DNA of 30,383 bases from positions 1-30,383 of the forward strand of contig CAYFUT010000030.1 in assembly GCA_964346395.1 (NCBI GenBank), written 5' to 3'. This stretch comes from CAYFUT01 sp964346395 (GTDB taxonomy: Bacteria; Bacillota; Halanaerobiia; Halobacteroidales; Halobacteroidaceae). Position 1 is the stretch's first letter. Every line of letters begins with the position of its first letter. The position numbers were made by a program, and so were the translations under genes. Positions 1 to 7,797 of the stretch are shown here, piece by piece. The notes beneath the pieces are model-generated. The model had not been told where the DNA came from, did not search any database, and worked only from the letters and a program-made list of their open reading frames with translations.

Positions 1-1197
1 CTAAGCCTTTATTAACTCCACTATTTTCTTAATAGAAACATTCTGCCCGTACATCAAAATAGCCGTCTTAAATACTCGCCCAGCCAACTTGATTATTAAG
101 TAATCAACTAGCACTAACATCCCCATAGTACCTATGATTTCCCACTTGCTCGGAGTGCTGACTCCTAACCTAAGCATCATAGTTACCGGCGTAAAGAAAG
201 GAAAATAAGTCAAAAACTTAACTACCGCTCCTTCTCCTCCCTGTATTAATAACTGCGAAAAATAGAGGGGAATAATCGGAATTAAATTAATCAATCCTCC
301 TGCCTGATTGCTGCTTTTATCATCTTTGGTCACCGAACCTACTAGCGCATACAACCCAGCCAGTAAGATATATCCCAGCACAAAATAAACTCCAATGTAA
401 AGAGTTTTTAGTTCCAGCAGCGAGCTTAACGAAATATCAAGGAAAAATTGGCCTGCTATTAGACCCGCACTCAACCAGATAACAATTTGTATAATTCCCA
501 GGCTAGCATAGCCAAGAATCTTACCCAACATTAACTCTTTAGCTAATATAGAAGATAAAGTGATTTCCACAATTCGTTCCTTCTTTTCCTGGACAATACT
601 CTGATAGAGCATCCCCCCAGAAATCATAGTAGCTAAAATCATCAGAAAGGCTAATCCAAAAGGCAGCATATAATTAATAAATCCCTGTTTTTCCTGTAGA
701 GAACGAGTAATAATCTCCGGTTTTTTGGTTAAGCTCAATACCTGTTCCGAATCATAACCTCTGCTCTGCAGCCTTTTTCTAGCTAATAAAGGAGTTAATA
801 TCTTCTCAAACGAATCAATATTTAAATCAGATAAATCCTTAAAATAAAATAATACCTGGTTTTTCTGCAGGCTGTCGGGCGGAAAAACCAACACTCCCTT
901 TAACTCTCTATTCTCTATAGTCTGTTTTAATTCATTTTCCTCTTGAGTTTGAAGAAAAGTTACTTGGTATCCTGCTCCTGATAACTGCTGCTTAATATCT
1001 GATTTTAAATCCCCTGTCCTATCAACTACTCCCACCGGAACCTGTCCGGGGTCAGCTTCATTTTGCGCCGCAAAATAACCACCTAAACCGGCAATTGCCA
1101 CAATTACTAGCGGAAAAATAAAAGCCATGCCTAAAAATAGCTTACTTTTAATATTCCTCTTTATTTCCCAGCCGGCTACCTTTAAACTATCTTTCAT
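1..1197 (-). CDS. ABC-2 type transporter permease, NatB-like
   Basis: Membrane subunit of an ABC exporter, paired with the ATPase encoded just upstream. The 398-aa protein has a first membrane helix near residues 22-43, a long polar extracytoplasmic segment (about 45-170), then five or six helices from about 174 to 375. This is the layout of the ABC-2 family and of NatB, the Na+ extrusion permease. The ATG at 1197 has AGGAGG nine bases upstream, inside the end of the ATPase gene, and the two frames overlap by 11 nt, so they are probably translationally coupled. The TAG stop falls on the first bases of the window, so the gene is complete. Sodium as substrate is only a family-level guess; drug or peptide export is also possible. 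Confidence 0.85.
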   Translation of the reverse strand: MKDSLKVAGWEIKRNIKSKLFLGMAFIFPLVIVAIAGLGGYFAAQNEADPGQVPVGVVDRTGDLKSDIKQQLSGAGYQVTFLQTQEENELKQTIENRELKGVLVFPPDSLQKNQVLFYFKDLSDLNIDSFEKILTPLLARKRLQSRGYDSEQVLSLTKKPEIITRSLQEKQGFINYMLPFGLAFLMILATMISGGMLYQSIVQEKKERIVEITLSSILAKELMLGKILGYASLGIIQIVIWLSAGLIAGQFFLDISLSSLLELKTLYIGVYFVLGYILLAGLYALVGSVTKDDKSSNQAGGLINLIPIIPLYFSQLLIQGGEGAVVKFLTYFPFFTPVTMMLRLGVSTPSKWEIIGTMGMLVLVDYLIIKLAGRVFKTAILMYGQNVSIKKIVELIKA

Positions 1198-2098
1198 CGG
1201 TATCTACCTCCTCAGCTTGGTCCAGAAAAATATTATATAAGGGGGGGTTCAGAACAGAAATTTCTTTAAACTCAACATCAGTCGGTAAATCAGCAATGAA
1301 TTCGCGGGGCGCAATATTCTGTGTTAATTCTAACTGATACCTATTATCCCGCCGTTCTAAATTTTTTATGTACGAAAGCTCAGTCAGCCTATCCAGTCTA
1401 TCTTCAGTCGACAGCATCACCTGTTTGCCGCCGAAATCATTCTTTATTGTCTCCAGGTCACCGTACAATACCTGCCGACCGTTATTAATCATAAATATCC
1501 GATTACATAGTTCTTCCACTAGGTTCATCCGGTGGGAAGAGAGTAACACCGTAGTACCTTGAGCTGCTAGCTCTTCGATTATCCTTTTAAACAACTTTTG
1601 ATTAACCGGATCTAACCCGGAAAATAATTCATCTAAGACTAATAATATAGGCTGATGGACAATAGCAATTATAAATTGAATCTTCTGCTTCATTCCTTTC
1701 GACAATTCCTCAATTTTGTTATCTTTATACTCCTTCAGACCAAATCTATCTAACCACTTTAGCGCTTCCTGTTCTGCTTTCTGCTTCGGCATCCCCTTTA
1801 AATCAGCAAAATAAATAATAGTTTCTAGCACCTTTGTCCCTTCATAGATCCCTCTTTCCTCCGGTAAATAACCGATCCGTGATTTATCAATTTCTATATT
1901 TTCTCCTAGGATAATGTCCCCGGCATCTGCCTTGAAAATATCCATAATAATTCGAATTAAAGTAGTCTTGCCGGCTCCATTTGGCCCCAGCAGACCAAAA
2001 ATCTCTCCTTTCTGCACTGCAAAAGAAACCTTGTCTACTGCTACTGTATCATTAAATTTCTTAGTCAAATTATTTATTTTCAGTAGCCAATCTTTCAT
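1187..2098 (-). CDS. ABC transporter ATP-binding protein, NatA-like
   Basis: Cytoplasmic ATPase that would energise the adjacent ABC-2 permease. In 303 aa it shows Walker A GPNGAGKTT (residues 38-46), a signature motif of the LSKGMKQK form (about 133-140) and Walker B LLVLDE followed by the D-loop. The LSKGMKQK signature, in place of LSGGQ, is common in NatA/DrrA-type exporters. The last ~85 residues form the C-terminal extension usual in this class. The ATG at 2098 has GGGAGG nine bases upstream. It lies 44 nt downstream of a small membrane-protein gene and overlaps the permease gene by 11 nt, which suggests a three-gene operon. The family is secure; the substrate is not visible. Confidence 0.9.
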   Translation of the reverse strand: MKDWLLKINNLTKKFNDTVAVDKVSFAVQKGEIFGLLGPNGAGKTTLIRIIMDIFKADAGDIILGENIEIDKSRIGYLPEERGIYEGTKVLETIIYFADLKGMPKQKAEQEALKWLDRFGLKEYKDNKIEELSKGMKQKIQFIIAIVHQPILLVLDELFSGLDPVNQKLFKRIIEELAAQGTTVLLSSHRMNLVEELCNRIFMINNGRQVLYGDLETIKNDFGGKQVMLSTEDRLDRLTELSYIKNLERRDNRYQLELTQNIAPREFIADLPTDVEFKEISVLNPPLYNIFLDQAEEVDTDER

Positions 2099-2142
2099 TT
2101 ATTTTTGCCTCCCTTCTTTTAAACACAGCCTTAATAAAAGTC

Positions 2143-2307
2143 TTAATTTTCATCTTTGAAAATCAATTTAACCCCCAGCAAACCAATTAAAGCCCCAATA
2201 ACCACCGCAACAGCTATAGCAGACAGCCAACTATCAATACCATTAGTAACTAAACTTGCCACCATACCACTGACAGCACCAAGAATTAAAATCTTCTTAT
2301 TATCCAC
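2143..2307 (-). CDS. Small membrane protein, 54 aa, GTG start
   Basis: A short gene with a GTG start at 2307 preceded by AGGAGG with a nine-base spacer. The product starts VDNKKILILGAVSGMVASLV and has two hydrophobic stretches (about residues 5-21 and 28-50) separated by a short polar turn containing NGIDSW. It ends in the charged tail KDEN. It therefore looks like a two-helix inner-membrane peptide. It lies 44 nt upstream of the ABC ATPase on the same strand and may be the first gene of that operon. I do not recognise a family; it may be an accessory subunit of the exporter or an unrelated membrane peptide. Confidence 0.6.
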   Translation of the reverse strand: MDNKKILILGAVSGMVASLVTNGIDSWLSAIAVAVVIGALIGLLGVKLIFKDEN

Positions 2308-2373
2308 AACTAGACACCTCCTGCTAATAATTTTCTTTGCTTATTTATTAAAATATCGCGTATATCAGAGGCA

Positions 2374-2393
2374 GTTATTACAATACTAATAAC
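2374..2393. promoter_or_regulatory. Perfect inverted repeat, candidate operator
   Basis: GTTATTA and TAATAAC are perfect 7-base inverted arms around the spacer CAATAC. The site lies between the divergent small membrane-protein gene (start 2307) and the DUF3189 gene (start 2436), where a regulator could act on either. No protein in the window is clearly tied to it. In AT-rich DNA such a repeat can arise by chance. Confidence 0.3.
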
Positions 2394-2435
2394 ACATTTA
2401 CCTTACTTAGTAAAGGAGGGAACAACCAGATAAAA

Positions 2436-2897
2436 ATGGATATTATCTACCACGACTTCGGCGGTACCCATTCAGTCGCCGTAGCCTCCGCCCTACACCT
2501 CGGCCAACTACCGACAGACGAAAAACCTACTAAACAAGATATTCAATCCCTACCCACTTTTGATCAAGTCAGCAGCCAAGAACTGGGACATCTCATCCAC
2601 CAGGGAACCGACGAATTCGACAATGACGTCTATACTGTCGGCTATAAAAAACAGTCCCAAATTGCCTTACCTCTAATTAAAAACACCTACAATCTAACCG
2701 GCAATCTAGAAGAACTATTATTAGTAGATACCAAACCGACTATTAATTATACAATGGTTCTTGGGGGCGTTCTATCGCGGCGCTTTGGCTTAGTAAAATT
2801 AGGCCGCCCCATAGTTACCGCTGGGGTCTTAAAAGCTTATCCCCAACTTGTAGAACTGGTCAAGAACGTTAAAAATAAATTAGAAACTAGGAATTAA
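2436..2897 (+). CDS. DUF3189 family protein
   Basis: A 153-aa soluble protein starting MDIIYHDFGGTHSVAVASAL, which I recognise as the DUF3189 pattern found in anaerobic Firmicutes; its function is unknown. The conserved N-terminal HDFGGTHS segment and the GGTHS-to-LHLG region are present and no membrane segment is visible. The ATG at 2436 is preceded by AAAGGAGGG, but the spacing (about 16 nt) is long. The 3' end overlaps the convergent alkyltransferase gene by 11 nt, with no terminator between them. Family assignment rests on remembered sequence style; no biochemical role should be inferred. Confidence 0.7.
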   Translation: MDIIYHDFGGTHSVAVASALHLGQLPTDEKPTKQDIQSLPTFDQVSSQELGHLIHQGTDEFDNDVYTVGYKKQSQIALPLIKNTYNLTGNLEELLLVDTKPTINYTMVLGGVLSRRFGLVKLGRPIVTAGVLKAYPQLVELVKNVKNKLETRN

Positions 2898-3345
2898 CAT
2901 TTTCATGCTCCAGCAGCCACTTTTTTCTAGCTAATCCTCCCCCGTAACCAGTTAAACTGCCATCACTACCAATTACCCGGTGACAGGGGATGATAAGAGT
3001 AATTTTATTGCGGCCAACTGCTCCCCCTACTGCCTGAGCAGCCCTCTGTTTCTTACCCAGCGCTCGGGCCAACTCCCCGTAAGAAGTAGTACTCCCGTAG
3101 GGAATAGTCCGCAGTTGACGCCAGATACGCCGCTGAAACTCTGTCCCCTCTAAAACTAACGGCAGAGAAAATTCCCGCCGCCGGCCAGCAAAATATTCAG
3201 CCAGCTGAGTCTTACACCGCTCCAAAAGAGGGGAAACTTCTGTTGCCCCACCTCTATTGTCCACAAACCGGACAGCGGAAATCTCCTGTTCCTTTTCTAT
3301 CAATTCTAATAAGCCAATTGGCGACTCATAATAGGCTTTGTTCAT
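2887..3345 (-). CDS. ogt: Methylated-DNA--protein-cysteine S-methyltransferase
   Basis: Suicide DNA-repair protein that transfers alkyl groups from O6-alkylguanine (and O4-alkylthymine) to its own cysteine. The active-site motif PCHRV is at residues 120-124 with acceptor Cys121, followed by GSDGSLTGYGGGLARK, the conserved region ending the Ogt/MGMT domain. At 152 aa it is the short, Ada-C/Ogt-type form without an Ada regulatory half. The ATG at 3345 has a GGGGG site seven bases upstream, which overlaps the stop of the NUDIX gene; only 11 nt separate the genes. It is the last gene of the five-gene run starting at 7256. A repair enzyme downstream of a NUDIX gene could mean shared stress duty, but that is inference. 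Confidence 0.92.
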   Translation of the reverse strand: MNKAYYESPIGLLELIEKEQEISAVRFVDNRGGATEVSPLLERCKTQLAEYFAGRRREFSLPLVLEGTEFQRRIWRQLRTIPYGSTTSYGELARALGKKQRAAQAVGGAVGRNKITLIIPCHRVIGSDGSLTGYGGGLARKKWLLEHENVNS

Positions 3346-3356
3346 CAGTCTGCCCC

Positions 3357-3974
3357 CTAATCAAACTGCGGCAGCTTCTGCGGATTATCTTTATACTCAA
3401 ACATTAATTCCAACTGCTGGCGGGTATTCCGCCGCGTAGACAGCGGCGGTAGACTAGCTAGACTGAAAAAATCGACTGCCTTCGTCTCCACGCCCGACCT
3501 TAATTCCCCAGTTTCAACTTTACATTCAATAAACAGTTTATACAAATAACTAAGCAGCGGCGGGTGGTCGTGCCGCTGCTTATCAAGTACTGCTAGCAGG
3601 CGCGTCGGCTCCACCTCCAAGCCGGCTTCTTCTTTCACTTCCTTAGCCGCTGATTCACCGGGAGTATAGCCGATTTCTGCCCAACCGCCCGGCAGCGCCC
3701 ACTTTCCGTCGGCCCTTTCTTGCACCATTAATATCTTATCTCCCTTAAATACAACCGCCCGCACATCAACCTTCGGCGTAGGATAGCCGGGCTGTCGAGG
3801 AAATAAATTTTCTACTTCTTCGTCTACTAAATTAGAAGCCTCAGCAATCATTTCAGTACTTAATTCTTTCAGTTCCTGATATCTTTCTCGATCATAGCCA
3901 TTATCCGCATAAGTTAGCCCCGTATCTGCCAGGGCGCGAACTCTTTTTGCCCACTGCAGCCATTTAGGTTCCAT
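3357..3974 (-). CDS. NUDIX hydrolase, YjhB/CDP-Chase-like
   Basis: Hydrolyses nucleoside diphosphate-linked substrates. In 205 aa, residues 1-65 form a helical N-terminal domain of the kind that precedes the NUDIX fold in YjhB/CDP-choline pyrophosphatase relatives. The NUDIX box is at about 97-119 (GWAEIGYTPGESAAKEVKEE followed by AGL). The metal-binding Glu112, Glu115 and Glu116 are present. Position 103, Glu in the standard Gx5E start of the box, is Tyr, and the usual Arg is Lys111; I recall both as normal in this subfamily. Its start overlaps the MFS stop by 11 nt. The substrate (ADP-ribose, CDP-choline, a sugar nucleotide) cannot be read from sequence. Confidence 0.85.
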   Translation of the reverse strand: MEPKWLQWAKRVRALADTGLTYADNGYDRERYQELKELSTEMIAEASNLVDEEVENLFPRQPGYPTPKVDVRAVVFKGDKILMVQERADGKWALPGGWAEIGYTPGESAAKEVKEEAGLEVEPTRLLAVLDKQRHDHPPLLSYLYKLFIECKVETGELRSGVETKAVDFFSLASLPPLSTRRNTRQQLELMFEYKDNPQKLPQFD

Positions 3975-5142
3975 GCTTATTACCTCCAGCCAAGTACTTA
4001 GTATGTAGTAAGATTAACAAGCAAATTAACACCAATAAATAAACTGTAATCAATCCATAACCTAATTTTACCCCTAATAAATCATTAATATAACCAATCG
4101 CCCAACTGCCCAAAGCCAAGCCTCCCAGGCTGTTAGCAGTCAAAACAACCCCTAAAATTGAAGAAAGATTGCTATCAAACATTTCAAACATCGTCGCCTG
4201 AATAGTAGGAAAGTGAGTGGCAATAAACAAGCCGGTCACTGAAAAGAAAATAGCAAAAGAATCCGGACCCAGTATTCCCAAGAGAATACAGATGATTGAG
4301 CTAGTAGCTGAAATCAACACAAGGCGCACATAACCAATTTTTTCCACAAAAATACTGGCTAAAAAACGGCCGGCCGTAAAAAAAGCAAAAAAGACCGACA
4401 GATAAAAACTAATCTCTCCCTGACTGCGCCCCTGGACATTCTTTAAATAAATATTCAGCCAGGTTCCTACTCCAAACTCACTTCCCGCATGAAAAAAGAA
4501 TAAAAACGCAAAAATTACCACCCGCAGATCCTTAATTGTATCGCTAAAACTTAAATTTCCTGCTTTTGTCTCTTCTGATTCCGGCGGAATCCGCGAATAA
4601 AAACTAAACACTAACAGATAAACTACTAAACCAGCCCCAAAGGTATAAGTAGCCTCCCACTCAAAGCCTAAATTTAAGATAAAGTTAGCGTAAATCGGCG
4701 CTAAAATCCCACCTAAACCAAAAAAGAGGTGGAAAATATTTAGCATCCGCCCTTTATCCTTAATGAAAACCCGCGAAGCTAAAGTGTTACAGGAAATATT
4801 TAAAATTCCTACTCCTAAGCCAATAACTATAATTGCTGCTGATAACAATAAATAACTATCCACCAGTCTAATCCACAACAGACCAGCGATAGTAATAACC
4901 GCTCCTATCATCAGTACCTTCCGCAGGCCTAACTTTCGAATTAACAGCCCGCCGAGAAAAATTACTACTATCCCGCTTACTGAAAATAAAGACAACACAA
5001 ATCCCAACTGCGAATAATCAATTCCGTAATCTTCCTGAATTAAATATCCAATCTGCCCCTTTAAATTCATCAAAATCCCAAAGGTTAACACAATACTAAA
5101 CGCTAATACTATCAATATTCGCCGCTTCGTATACTTGCTCAT
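3964..5142 (-). CDS. MFS transporter, 12 TM
   Basis: Inner-membrane secondary transporter of the major facilitator superfamily, 392 aa. Twelve hydrophobic segments are spread over the whole length, with a charged central loop near residues 184-205 (PPESEETKAGN). The loop between helices 2 and 3 carries GGLLIRKLGLRKVL, matching the MFS signature. The ATG at 5142 lies 18 nt after the stop of the PIG-L deacetylase gene, and the 3' end overlaps the NUDIX start by 11 nt, so co-transcription is likely. The overall style recalls sugar- or drug-type MFS proteins. In context it may move the product or precursor of the deacetylase/formyltransferase pair; the direction of transport is unknown. Confidence 0.88.
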   Translation of the reverse strand: MSKYTKRRILIVLAFSIVLTFGILMNLKGQIGYLIQEDYGIDYSQLGFVLSLFSVSGIVVIFLGGLLIRKLGLRKVLMIGAVITIAGLLWIRLVDSYLLLSAAIIVIGLGVGILNISCNTLASRVFIKDKGRMLNIFHLFFGLGGILAPIYANFILNLGFEWEATYTFGAGLVVYLLVFSFYSRIPPESEETKAGNLSFSDTIKDLRVVIFAFLFFFHAGSEFGVGTWLNIYLKNVQGRSQGEISFYLSVFFAFFTAGRFLASIFVEKIGYVRLVLISATSSIICILLGILGPDSFAIFFSVTGLFIATHFPTIQATMFEMFDSNLSSILGVVLTANSLGGLALGSWAIGYINDLLGVKLGYGLITVYLLVLICLLILLHTKYLAGGNKHGT

Positions 5143-5160
5143 AAAAATCGACTCCCAATC

Positions 5161-6465
5161 TTAAATTGTTGTCTGGTTGGTTAGTTTTATTATCCGCCAG
5201 GCACTCCTATCTACTAGTTTATCTTTAAAATAACTGACTATATTAAAAAATAAATAACTCTCTTCTGCCCAATCTGCCGTCAGTAAAACTATAATCCGTC
5301 CCTCATCAGGTATTAAGTTTATTTTCTCAACAACCAACTCTTCTTCCGTCACCAGCTGCCAATCTTTCTCTGCTGTTCGCCTGCCCGCAATTACCTCCAG
5401 TTCAGTAACTGCTCGGTTAAGAACTCCCTGCTGTTCAGTTAATAGATATAAATTAATCTCAAAGCGGCAGCGGGGGGTAAATTCCCCTCTAGTATTAATT
5501 GTTAACTTTAACTGTTTCCCCTGCCGGTGAAACTGCAATTTCTTCAAGTCAACTCCCGGCAGTTTTCTCCGCTGTTTAGTATCTGCAGTTGGTTCTTTAT
5601 ATTCAATTTCCGTCCGGGTTGATTTACCTAAAGTTGTCTCCCGGTCAGCAATAAATAACTCATTATCCTTCACAAAACTAAGTAAATATTTACGCATTAC
5701 CTTTATTTGTGATTCGTACTCCTTAATTGCCGCTAGTTTCCCTTTTCTTTCTGGTGTTGTTAGCCGGTAATCAATCCAATCATCAATTACTGCTGCTAAA
5801 AACTGCGGTGGTGTCATTTCTTCTTCCTGCGGCAGCGGCCACTTGCCCCTATGTGCTAAATACTGATAGCTTTCTGGTTGATAATCAGGTGCTATGCCTA
5901 ATTTAAGTTTCGTTAGAGCATAATGAAAAAAATTATAGACCGCCCAATGGTCAGTATGGTCATCATGAGTAGAAGCTACAAATATTTTTGTCGGCCGATG
6001 TTTAAATAATATCTCCTTTAAATCCGTCACCAAATTTTGCCCGGTATATCCCCGCTCCGGTTTATAAGTTTCCTGATAGGGATTAGTCTTAGCTTTAGTG
6101 TAAGAGGAAAAATAGTGATTCTCCTGGTGCCAATAATCGCGCCATAAAGGCTGTAAGCCCCGATCAGGGTAGCCTAAAAAGTAGATATTATCCCGCCCCA
6201 AATCTAATTTTTCCAGCGCAGCAACTGATTCCTGCTGCCTGAGCTCGCCGAACTTCCTAAACCGCCGGTGAGAAATAAATGGCCGGCGGAAGTTTCTAAT
6301 CGCTGCCCACCGAAAGCCGTCTCCATTGGTAACCACTACTACCTTAACAGGAATTCCTTTCTGCACAGCCCGCTGAATAATCCCGCCGCAGCCTAACAGT
6401 TCATCATCACAGTGCGGGGCAATAACCATTAAACTATCCCTCTGCGGCTTAAGTTCCAGCATCAT
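5161..6465 (-). CDS. PIG-L/LmbE family N-acetylglucosaminyl deacetylase-like protein
   Basis: Zinc-dependent amidohydrolase expected to remove an N-acetyl group from an amino sugar conjugate, as in PIG-L, MshB and BshB. Residues 16-22 read APHCDDE, the AHxDDE motif with His18 and Asp21 as likely zinc ligands and Asp20 as general base. The second motif STHDDHTDHW (165-174) supplies the third His. The catalytic domain ends near residue 290. About 140 further residues form a beta-rich, Glu-rich extension without a family I recognise, so the protein (434 aa) is clearly longer than typical PIG-L enzymes (~230-300 aa). The start overlaps the stop of the formyltransferase gene by 4 nt (ATGA), which argues for coupled expression. 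No signal peptide, so it is cytoplasmic. Confidence 0.85.
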   Translation of the reverse strand: MMLELKPQRDSLMVIAPHCDDELLGCGGIIQRAVQKGIPVKVVVVTNGDGFRWAAIRNFRRPFISHRRFRKFGELRQQESVAALEKLDLGRDNIYFLGYPDRGLQPLWRDYWHQENHYFSSYTKAKTNPYQETYKPERGYTGQNLVTDLKEILFKHRPTKIFVASTHDDHTDHWAVYNFFHYALTKLKLGIAPDYQPESYQYLAHRGKWPLPQEEEMTPPQFLAAVIDDWIDYRLTTPERKGKLAAIKEYESQIKVMRKYLLSFVKDNELFIADRETTLGKSTRTEIEYKEPTADTKQRRKLPGVDLKKLQFHRQGKQLKLTINTRGEFTPRCRFEINLYLLTEQQGVLNRAVTELEVIAGRRTAEKDWQLVTEEELVVEKINLIPDEGRIIVLLTADWAEESYLFFNIVSYFKDKLVDRSAWRIIKLTNQTTI

Positions 6466-7256
6466 AGCAATTGATTCCCCCTAGCTCTAAACTCCTCTGC
6501 GTCCTGTTTGGTAGGAAAAGAAAAGTAGGAGCCTTCTTCATCAGGCACCGGCGTATATTCTACTTCCCCGCTGCTATACTGCTCCAGCACTTTCCAGAGA
6601 GCCCGGGCAGCATTGACCTTAACTTCACAGACCAGTTCCTCTAAAGTCATATCCGGTTTAATTTCCGTTTTCCGCTGGTAAATTATCTCCCCTTTATCTA
6701 CCTCTTCTGCCATCCGGTGAATAGTCAACACCGAATAATCTTCATCATGGTACATCTGCCAGAAATTAGGCATCATTCCTCTATACTCAGGCAGGGGCGA
6801 ACTGTGAATATTAATGCATTCTTGCCGGGGAGCAGCCAACAATTCTTTACTGAATATCTGCGTAGCAGAAACCGAAACAACTAAATCTATCCCTTCGTTT
6901 TCTACAAATTCAATAAACTCCGATGCATTAACATCCGTATACGGCAAAATATCTAAATTATAATTTCTAAACAAAGCAGGAGTAGCTAATACTTCCTCTT
7001 TAAGTCCTAGTCCATATAAAGCATAGTTGAATTTCTTTGTGATATACCTCCCCGCCTGACGCAAAAAGTTAACTGAACCGTATAACCCCCAAATCTGCTG
7101 GAGTAAAGTCAACTTGGAATTCTTGCCCAGCGAAGGCTGAATCACCACCCCTTGAATTTCAATTTCCTCTTCCTGCTGCTTATAAAGCCGAAAAAACTCC
7201 TGAAAGAAAATCGGAATATAAAACGGATCCTGCTGGGTAACGAATAAAATATTCAC
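6462..7256 (-). CDS. Formyltransferase family protein (amino-sugar N-formyltransferase-like)
   Basis: Uses 10-formyltetrahydrofolate to formylate an amine. The 264-aa protein carries the Asn/His/Asp catalytic set of the Fmt/GART fold: Asn149 and His151 in INIHSSPLPEYRG (148-160) and Asp187 in EEVDKGEI. It lacks the ~100-aa C-terminal domain of methionyl-tRNA formyltransferase, so a tRNA substrate is unlikely. The closing FPTKQDAEEFRARG segment resembles formyltransferases I recall from sugar-modification clusters. The GTG start at 7256 has GAGGAGG about eight bases upstream. It is the first gene of the operon and overlaps the PIG-L gene by 4 nt. A deacetylase followed by a formyltransferase suggests an N-acetyl to N-formyl exchange. 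Confidence 0.8.
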   Translation of the reverse strand: MNILFVTQQDPFYIPIFFQEFFRLYKQQEEEIEIQGVVIQPSLGKNSKLTLLQQIWGLYGSVNFLRQAGRYITKKFNYALYGLGLKEEVLATPALFRNYNLDILPYTDVNASEFIEFVENEGIDLVVSVSATQIFSKELLAAPRQECINIHSSPLPEYRGMMPNFWQMYHDEDYSVLTIHRMAEEVDKGEIIYQRKTEIKPDMTLEELVCEVKVNAARALWKVLEQYSSGEVEYTPVPDEEGSYFSFPTKQDAEEFRARGNQLL

Positions 7257-7348
7257 TCTTTAGCCCTCCTCACTAATTTATTATTCTATTTTTAGTTCCT
7301 AATTACCTTCTGCTGAAGATAACAAATAAAATTTTAGAGAACCAAATG

Positions 7349-7354
7349 TATAAT
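7349..7354 (+). promoter_or_regulatory. Candidate -10 element for the starch-binding gene
   Basis: A TATAAT hexamer directly preceded by TG lies 53 nt upstream of the ATG at 7408. No convincing -35 hexamer is present at the usual distance, so this may be an activator-dependent or weak promoter. Confidence 0.4.
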
Positions 7355-7407
7355 CCATCCTTTTGCAGCGCACACTAAATTATAAATTCCCTCTAAGGAG
7401 GGTTAGT

Positions 7408-7710
7408 ATGCCGAAAAATGTTAGGTTTGAACCCAATTTCAACTCGAAACAGACTAAAGTAAAAATCAATTACAGCGGTTTATTAGCAGATGCAGGGGCA
7501 GAAGAAATTTATCTCCATGCCGGAGTAGGCAGTCAGCACGATTGGGACTCTCCTACTGATATTAAAATGAAACCAGCGCCCGAGGAAAACAGCTGGACTG
7601 CTGAATTAAACCTGGCCACAGCAACAACAGTTAACTTCTGTTTTAAAGATTCCGCTGATAATTGGGACAATAACAGCGGCTATGATTGGAGTTATCAACT
7701 ACTCCACTAA
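7408..7710 (+). CDS. Single-domain starch/glycogen-binding protein (CBM25/53-like)
   Basis: A 100-aa protein made of one carbohydrate-binding module and nothing else. It shows the CBM25/CBM53 pattern: VRFEPNF start, a strand reading EEIYLHAGVG, the QHDWDSP segment, a central TAELNL strand, then VNFCFKDSADNWDNNSGYDW. Aromatic residues of the NWDNN loop would stack on alpha-glucan. There is no signal peptide, so it should act in the cytoplasm, for example on glycogen or imported dextrin. The ATG at 7408 is chosen because AAGGAGGG lies five bases upstream; an earlier in-frame ATG at 7363 has no such site. Transcribed alone, ended by the hairpin at 7734. Free-standing modules of this type without a catalytic partner are uncommon. 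Confidence 0.75.
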   Translation: MPKNVRFEPNFNSKQTKVKINYSGLLADAGAEEIYLHAGVGSQHDWDSPTDIKMKPAPEENSWTAELNLATATTVNFCFKDSADNWDNNSGYDWSYQLLH

Positions 7711-7733
7711 AGCTAAATAAATAAGTTCTAGAT

Positions 7734-7768
7734 AAAGATAAAGCCGCCTAACGGCGGCTTTATCTTTT
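7734..7768. terminator. Bidirectional intrinsic terminator
   Basis: AAAGATAAAGCCGCC and GGCGGCTTTATCTTT pair perfectly over 15 bases around the loop TAAC, with T-runs on both strands. It serves the plus-strand starch-binding gene and the convergent minus-strand pepF. The core (aagccgcctaacggcggctt) recurs exactly at 18861-18880. Confidence 0.9.
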
Positions 7769-7797
7769 CTTAAATTTAAGAAAAATAATCACAAATT

